Below, piece after piece: positions 60,301-64,000 of a DNA stretch of 64,000 bases. How positions within the stretch are numbered: position 1 is the stretch's first letter; every line of letters starts with the position of its first letter. The stretch is from Saprospiraceae bacterium (GTDB taxonomy: Bacteria > Bacteroidota > Bacteroidia > Chitinophagales > Saprospiraceae). The position numbers and the translations under genes were made by a program. The notes beneath the pieces are model-generated. The model was not told the origin of the DNA. It worked only from the letters and a program-made list of their open reading frames with translations, and made no database searches. The DNA lies in NCBI GenBank assembly GCA_020631355.1, contig JAHDHL010000005.1, positions 4,525 through 68,524 of the forward strand. The letters run 5' to 3'.

Positions 60301-62083
60301 TAACATTTGTATTGGGAGAAGTGACAAGGAAAGGTCCTGCACCCGCAACAGTCGTTACATTCATCAAGTCACTGGATGTACATCCGGCAATACCATTGTT
60401 ATCCCTAACGATGAAAGAGAATTCCATGTTTCGACTTACAGAAGGTAATACTTCGAATGTAGGTGTAACATTATTGACCAAGTCATCAAGATTGGGCATA
60501 TAACGGTAAGGTTCGGATACAGGGGGAAGTGACCTGAACATCGGGCCTACTGTACGGGTAGGAGTCGGAGCAGCATTGGAACTTGGATTCTCAGGGTCAT
60601 TCTGTTCCCAACAATAAGTGATTCCTGAATCATCGGGGTCGCTTCCGGTTCCCTCTAATTTGAATGGAGTGGAAACAGGAATGGAATAATCTGAACCTGC
60701 ATCAGAGCTTGGGCCGCTATTGCCCGAAGTAATCAATTCTGCACATCCGCTGGCATTACCGCCATTGGCAGTAGTGACGATATCCCTGATATTGACATAA
60801 GCAAAATAATCATCACTCTGATTTTGGACATTGGCAGTACAGATACCGGCATATCCCATAATGGAACTACCACTACCAGTTTCAACTTCAGTCGCGCCAC
60901 TTCCCGAACGGCAACTGGCATTACTCTGAACATGATAGCCACCATATTGGTGACCCATTTCGTGTGCAACATAATCAATGTCAAAGGGGTCACCGATAGG
61001 AGCAGCCCTACCCGTATAACCACGACCCTTGTGCGTACCATTTTGGCTGACAGCCAAGCAAACACAATCCAGACAACCCGCATTTCCTCCTCCAGAGGTA
61101 TTGAAGTTATGGCCTATGTCATAGTTCGCTACTCCGATCTGAGCATCAATGGTTTGGGCAGTAGTGGTGTTATATTCACCGGACCAAGGGTCCGTTGCTG
61201 CATTAAGATAAATGATGAGATCATTGTTGGGAATGAATTGCATGGTGATTCCCATGTCATTCTCAAATACGCCATTCACACGATTCATGGTGACATTCAT
61301 GGCTGCTTGAACAATGGCCTTGTCACCTGCTGTTGTTCCTGTAGTACCGCCAGCTTGACTGATATGATACTGGGCATATTCCCCTGTACAAGATTGGGCC
61401 AGACGGTATCTCCTAAGATTACAATCACCCAATGCTCCAACCCTTGAATGCCTTTCCACATGGTGGTGTGTCCCGGGATGCGGTTCTTCCGTGAAGCATT
61501 CGAAGCTGGTATCAGGATTGGTGATGTCCTTTCGATAATAGGCCATATAATACTGGTGGTCCTTGGTGAAAGGGTCGATATAAACCGTACTGTGTTTTCC
61601 TGATTGTATCATTACATTCAGTCCGAAATAAGGAGAATAACTAACGCGTACTGAAGCAGTCTTATCTTCTATTCCCTTACCGATATAATTCTTTAGTTCT
61701 GGGAACTTGGCGGCTAAATCAGGATGCATGAGTTCTGCATTGACCATCTCAAACTGACCGTATCGACCATTGGGTAATGGAAAACCCATGACGATACCAT
61801 TACCCGAACCAAGTTGGTCTCTGGAAGGTGCTTCCTGCAACTGATTCAGGAATGTACCGCTATCAAATGATAAGGTCCTGAATTGTGTGGGTTGGCTGAG
61901 TCTTTCCTTTTTAGGGCTAATGATTCTTTCAGAGGGTGCATCCTGCCAAATATCCTGTGCATTCATACTGAATGAATACATGGAGAATACAATGAGAAGA
62001 ATGAAGATTTTCGAAATGGTCCGTGAATGGGGAATGGACAATGAGGGTAAGGCTATGCCTAACCGATTTGGGCTAAATAACAT
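57335..62083 (-). CDS. Secreted reprolysin-type metalloprotease with T9SS sorting domain
   Basis: 1582 residues. A signal peptide with a long basic lead (SKIFILLIVFSMYSFSMNAQ). A pro-region to about 200, then a zinc metalloprotease of the M12B (reprolysin/metzincin) kind: the motif HEMGHQYGGYH at 374-384, followed by a Met-turn candidate SIMGYAGIC. Then PKD-like and fibronectin-like domains (SSDAGSDYSIPVSTPFKLEG, then a segment with WNAIPNAVSYEVEVATDMAF) and a choice-of-anchor domain. A Gly-rich stretch (FGGGGGGAGGATGQGALP) precedes a T9SS type A sorting domain (HISPNPNKGQFQLNFG to the end). Cell-surface or secreted proteolysis. Confidence 0.93.
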   Translation of the reverse strand: MLFSPNRLGIALPSLSIPHSRTISKIFILLIVFSMYSFSMNAQDIWQDAPSERIISPKKERLSQPTQFRTLSFDSGTFLNQLQEAPSRDQLGSGNGIVMGFPLPNGRYGQFEMVNAELMHPDLAAKFPELKNYIGKGIEDKTASVRVSYSPYFGLNVMIQSGKHSTVYIDPFTKDHQYYMAYYRKDITNPDTSFECFTEEPHPGTHHHVERHSRVGALGDCNLRRYRLAQSCTGEYAQYHISQAGGTTGTTAGDKAIVQAAMNVTMNRVNGVFENDMGITMQFIPNNDLIIYLNAATDPWSGEYNTTTAQTIDAQIGVANYDIGHNFNTSGGGNAGCLDCVCLAVSQNGTHKGRGYTGRAAPIGDPFDIDYVAHEMGHQYGGYHVQSNASCRSGSGATEVETGSGSSIMGYAGICTANVQNQSDDYFAYVNIRDIVTTANGGNASGCAELITSGNSGPSSDAGSDYSIPVSTPFKLEGTGSDPDDSGITYCWEQNDPENPSSNAAPTPTRTVGPMFRSLPPVSEPYRYMPNLDDLVNNVTPTFEVLPSVSRNMEFSFIVRDNNGIAGCTSSDLMNVTTVAGAGPFLVTSPNTNVTWDIGDTETITWDVAGTDIAPINCSNVDILLSQDGGMTYPVTLASNVANDGTHDIIVPNNLGNQTRIMIFCSDNIFFDISNEDFTIQTTTPTYIMTASPTALDLCPPATGDYVLDLEGFSGFSSSVNLSVSGLPSGATSSFSANNITPTASSTLTIDPGTAAIGSYTITVTANGGGITRTLDLALSISSTNLGAVSLNSPTDGATDEGVNTPLSWNAIPNAVSYEVEVATDMAFSNIVYTETGIPGTSTTASGLAISTTYYWRVRAVNDCLTDAWSSVWSYTTQSTPPCTTYAAGPYTDFGNAPCASACGIPYALGYEVWSSESYLVRNVNAGSEYTFEFCNGYNAATWAANITVAYYDGSAPTTDFFTTSGCTATFTTPMDGDIVLIVWSDPCGSASINTDNGIPTFQCTGNGTLPPACQTCLTEDFEAGQPDGWYFTNTWNFDNGSIGGGTTGANNGTGAWGYFDDDAAGNGSTDQAKAISPYFNLSNACNVTLSFDYTYREYNDANQEFVRMRVYDGTQWQYWDGTAWTTTATNWLDVTSEIGTFSETLPSGFLNGAFRVEFDYDDNGGWEYGFGIDNFSVSNDCAYLEQIPDGAAATYTADSEITVGNWTHYIDDAGTPADPCDDMLLLSVKKNGENIGTIGDGTFQCILRVDPTVSDLSSADYASNPDGWYTMNRYWNITPTNEPTSDVEVRFYYTEADFTGITAVASNVTAHEDMYFWKINDISPWNVDPTSGHTGVPFATGHAQDGYQQYANGGSASTTTWMRIPNWGGNSEWNAAEYTVGHFGGGGGGAGGATGQGALPVELVQFDGIHINDRWNELSWTTISEENSKTFEVQRATPQHPTFRTIGQVAAAGQSATSVDYGFKDTDYQLGHQYYRLKMIDWDESFSYSEIIDIHINEVQEIHISPNPNKGQFQLNFGQEVTGDLGISVFDATGKVMYQNEIQAQALTNQSIDLSHLSDGIYLIHIKIGNEYFIEKLIKYQ

Positions 62084-62119
62084 AAGTAGTAGTTAAAAAT
62101 TGTGATTGCTAATTGGAAA

Positions 62120-62149
62120 CAAATATATGTAATTGTTTGATACGAACAA
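62120..62149 (-). promoter_or_regulatory. Bacteroidota-type promoter of the metalloprotease gene
   Basis: On the minus strand, TTG (62149-62147), 19 bases, then TATATTTG (62127-62120), a full consensus match 36 bases before the ATG. Confidence 0.78.
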
Positions 62150-62241
62150 TATTCCATGTCACAATTTTAGAAAAACCTTTGTTAAGGATTTTGGCAGCCT
62201 GATTTCAAAACGGATGAAAGCCCATTTCATTCCAATAAAAA

Positions 62242-62275
62242 ATCCCGAATTTTCTACTTGATGAAAATTCGGGAT
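62242..62275 (-). terminator. Terminator after the 465-residue protein gene
   Basis: A perfect 13-bp stem (ATCCCGAATTTTC and its complement) with an 8-base loop; a T-run follows on the minus strand. It lies 26 bases downstream of the gene ending at 62302. Confidence 0.85.
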
Positions 62276-62301
62276 ACTCTATGGTCATTGGCCAGTAAGT
62301 A

Positions 62302-63699
62302 TTATTTAGACGGTGTAGGTCGCTTCTTGCGCTTAGTCTTGAACAATTCCTTAATGTCCTTTTCTTTCATGAATTCACATTCCTTGAATGTAGCCGTAGT
62401 GAATTTCTTGATACCTTGGTAATCACCACCACGCTTATCCGTATATCGCTTCAATAGTCGCTTTAGGTATTTCAGGTACAATACCTTGATGCTTTGGTTG
62501 AATTGCTCATTACCGAAGATATTTATGTATGAAACGAATACCTTGTGCATTTCAAACCAAGTAGAATAGTCCGTTTCTTCCAGATTTTCCATCAGGATTC
62601 TGACATAAACAAGTATGGACTGGCGGATAGCCATGTTGTTATCAGAAAGTCCCTCATTGGATTCATGGTATCGTTTTACGACAGCCATGGCCTCATCATT
62701 CACATAACCTTTGGAATGGATGGCATCCAGTGTCTCATAGAAAGAAAGGATTTCATCCTCATGTTCTTCATCCAATAATGATTTGAATCGTCTATCAGCA
62801 TCAGCATTCAATGCAGGTTCTTGGCGTTCGTGCAAATCCAAGATGAAGTTGAAGTAGTATTCGGAGAAATTAGGATTATCCTTTCTCTGGCTATTCAGGA
62901 TAGGTCCCAGGATATTGACATAGTCCTCATTCAATTCGAAGTAATTCAGGAATAATCCCAATAAGTATGTGTATTCCTCTGTTCCCTTGAGCTTATCATC
63001 CATCAACATGGTTGTGACGGGATTGTAAAGCGTAACATTATTCAGTTGGTGACTGATTCTATACATCAGGAAATTCCTGATACCACCAAAGGTGATTTTC
63101 AAATCCGCCTGAGTGGTTGGGAACTTGGTAGAAAGGTAATTGTATCCCTTGAACTGTCTTTGGTACCTTAGATAAGCTGCCTTTCTGTTCTTGATATCGC
63201 GATACTCGGACAATTTTTGGTTCTGCAACCACCACTTCACACGCTTATTGGTCAGGTCCTTAAGGATGTTCGTAATCCAGATATCACTACTTAGGGAGAA
63301 TCCTACCTGAATGGATTGGCCGATTCTTGCCTTGAGGACATCAAAGTTCGGTGAATTACAGATGAATACCAATATGTTCCTGAAGTGATCCTGTGATTGG
63401 ACATACTTGTAATTGACATCCAATTGTCCCCTTAGAATGGTGAATCCCAAAACCTTTGGGAGGTAGAGACCAGCGAAATCATCAGTTAGCAAAACTTCTT
63501 CCAAGGCTTGCAGCTGCAAAGGCTCATTTTCAGCCACTACGCCATAAAGTTCCTCTATGGCAGGTTCGAATTGTTCCTGTAGTGCCTTATAATCCTCTGG
63601 TTCCTCCGTATCAATGAAAGTCTCCAATTGTTCGGATGCTTGGATTGCTTCTGCAATTTTGAGCAAATGCTCCTTGTATGCCTCGTTCAATTCAGCCAT
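62302..63699 (-). CDS. Helical protein of unknown function, 465 residues
   Basis: Start at ATG 63699 (MAELNEAYKEHLLKIAEAIQ); the frame is open to 63783, but that part lies in the structured leader and is not expected to be translated. The protein is almost all helical, acidic in front (ELETFIDTEEPEDYKALQEQ region) and basic at the end (KTKRKKRPTPSK). It has no signal peptide and no membrane helix. Repeating helical pairs (YTYLLGLFLNYFELNEDYVN, SEYYFNFILDLHERQEPALN) may form an alpha-solenoid. I do not recognise the family. The gene has its own promoter, a 16-bp-stem leader and a terminator, thus a well-defined single unit. Confidence 0.75.
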   Translation of the reverse strand: MAELNEAYKEHLLKIAEAIQASEQLETFIDTEEPEDYKALQEQFEPAIEELYGVVAENEPLQLQALEEVLLTDDFAGLYLPKVLGFTILRGQLDVNYKYVQSQDHFRNILVFICNSPNFDVLKARIGQSIQVGFSLSSDIWITNILKDLTNKRVKWWLQNQKLSEYRDIKNRKAAYLRYQRQFKGYNYLSTKFPTTQADLKITFGGIRNFLMYRISHQLNNVTLYNPVTTMLMDDKLKGTEEYTYLLGLFLNYFELNEDYVNILGPILNSQRKDNPNFSEYYFNFILDLHERQEPALNADADRRFKSLLDEEHEDEILSFYETLDAIHSKGYVNDEAMAVVKRYHESNEGLSDNNMAIRQSILVYVRILMENLEETDYSTWFEMHKVFVSYINIFGNEQFNQSIKVLYLKYLKRLLKRYTDKRGGDYQGIKKFTTATFKECEFMKEKDIKELFKTKRKKRPTPSK

Positions 63700-63719
63700 T
63701 GTAATAGGTATTTTAACTG

Positions 63720-63794
63720 ATAGTCCATAGTTGGAACCCCATCCCTTTTTTAAGGGTCGGCTTGCGCCGAATGGTAACTCCAACTATGGACTAT
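63720..63794 (-). ncRNA. Structured 5' leader: 16-bp stem enclosing two hairpins
   Basis: On the minus strand a perfect 16-bp stem (ATAGTCCATAGTTGGA with TCCAACTATGGACTAT) encloses 43 bases. Inside are TCGGC-GCAA-GCCGA (a 5-bp stem with a GNRA loop) and CCCTT-AAAA-AAGGG. The result is a three-way-junction-like fold. It lies between the promoter and the ATG at 63699, with the fold ending 21 bases before the start codon, so it will be in the mRNA leader. It could be a cis-regulatory RNA or a processed small RNA; a small mobile repeat is the alternative. Confidence 0.65.
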
Positions 63795-63819
63795 TTGGTA
63801 TAATCAATAAATTGTGGTG

Positions 63820-63850
63820 CAAATGTAGGATTATTCAAGGAGATTTACAA
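63820..63850 (-). promoter_or_regulatory. Bacteroidota-type promoter of the 465-residue protein gene
   Basis: On the minus strand, TTG (63850-63848), 20 bases, then TACATTTG (63827-63820), a full consensus match. Transcription would start near 63813 and include the structured leader. Confidence 0.75.
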
Positions 63851-64000
63851 GAGACAGGATATTATGATAAATAACACATGCCGTATCGTGGAATGGAAGC
63901 GAGTTTTCAGTCGTATCTGACAGGGCTTGTCATTCTAGTTCTTTTCTTGGGAGGAAATGATAATTATCATGTCACACCTTATAATTATATTAAATATAAT

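Larger units (their letters stand above)
63700..64000. other. Upstream region of the 465-residue gene, end of window
   Basis: 301 bases with the structured leader (63720-63794), the promoter (63820-63850) and, near the end, a perfect 14-base palindrome ATGATAATTATCAT (63957-63970). No gene seen in the last 150 bases. Confidence 0.5.

Noticed and set aside
60824-61447. 207-codon plus-strand frame opposite the metalloprotease gene
   Set aside because: Shadow of the large minus-strand gene; its residues are rich in Ser, Thr, Ile and Arg without any family, while the minus strand encodes the HExxH motif here.
9671-62083. A complete type 9 secretion system
   Set aside because: Only cargo proteins with sorting domains are present; none of the machine genes (porK, L, M, N, sov, porV, porU) was recognised.
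63700-63783. 28-residue N-terminal extension of the helical protein gene at 62302
   Set aside because: It runs through the 16-bp stem structure; ATG 63699 gives a natural start, so the extension is treated as leader RNA.

Overview
The window looks like an ordinary chromosomal stretch of a Bacteroidota bacterium, most likely a free-living member of the Saprospiria/Cytophagia side of the phylum (inference). The evidence is: several very large secreted proteins ending in type 9 secretion (T9SS) type A sorting domains; LVIVD, two-component propeller, PKD and choice-of-anchor domains typical of the phylum; little Shine-Dalgarno signal; and several promoters of the phylum-specific form TTG-N19-21-TAnnTTTG. 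Core genes (infC-rpmI-rplT, clpC, rnz, a class A penicillin-binding protein, tRNA-Lys) are mixed with accessory genes. No insertion sequence, prophage, integron or CRISPR array is visible.

Left part (1-8.7 kb). A membrane protein cut by the window edge overlaps a group III truncated haemoglobin. A tight seven-gene minus-strand operon (5463 to 776) follows: Qnr-like pentapeptide protein, TraB/GumN-like lipoprotein, VOC protein, YdeI/OmpD-associated protein, two adjacent RlaP-type nucleotidyltransferases and a methyltransferase. Next is a TetR regulator with a short-chain dehydrogenase; three copies of one palindromic operator lie at the two promoters and just behind tetR. A membrane histidine kinase ends the block.

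Middle (8.8-26.5 kb). This holds a T9SS cargo protein; an operon of two unknown membrane-anchored proteins with a giant propeller histidine kinase; tRNA-Lys; a chromosomal ParA plus ribbon-helix-helix pair; a dihaem peroxidase fused to a beta-helix and a T9SS tail; infC-rpmI-rplT with structured spacers and a non-ATG infC start; and clpC.

Right-middle (26.9-45.6 kb). This holds STAS-rnz; an LVIVD lipoprotein; an ECF sigma factor overlapping a gene for a protein with both an inner-membrane anchor and an outer-membrane-barrel-like C-terminus; a LysM/glucosaminidase; an FtsX-like permease; a decayed DUF6055 cargo gene; a PBP1A; a PKD-rich secreted subtilase with an internal duplication of about 270 residues; and an ARPP-1/DUF6569-type lipoprotein.

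Right end (45.7-64 kb). This holds an aldonolactone-oxidase-like flavoprotein; a five-gene operon (DUF2339, DUF3999, a short-repeat protein, a GH17-like glucanase lipoprotein, a GNAT enzyme); a two-gene unit of a signal-less SH3-subtilase coupled by TAATG to an unknown exported 651-residue protein; a 1582-residue reprolysin-type metalloprotease; and an unknown helical protein whose 5' leader folds into a 16-bp stem enclosing two hairpins, one with a GNRA loop.

The best candidates for undescribed biology are the SH3-subtilase/651-residue pair, the DUF2339-GH17 operon, the structured leader at 63720-63794, the ParA/RHH locus, the sigma factor with its envelope-spanning partner, and the seven-gene operon with twin RlaP proteins. 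All functions are read from sequence motifs; no database search was possible.
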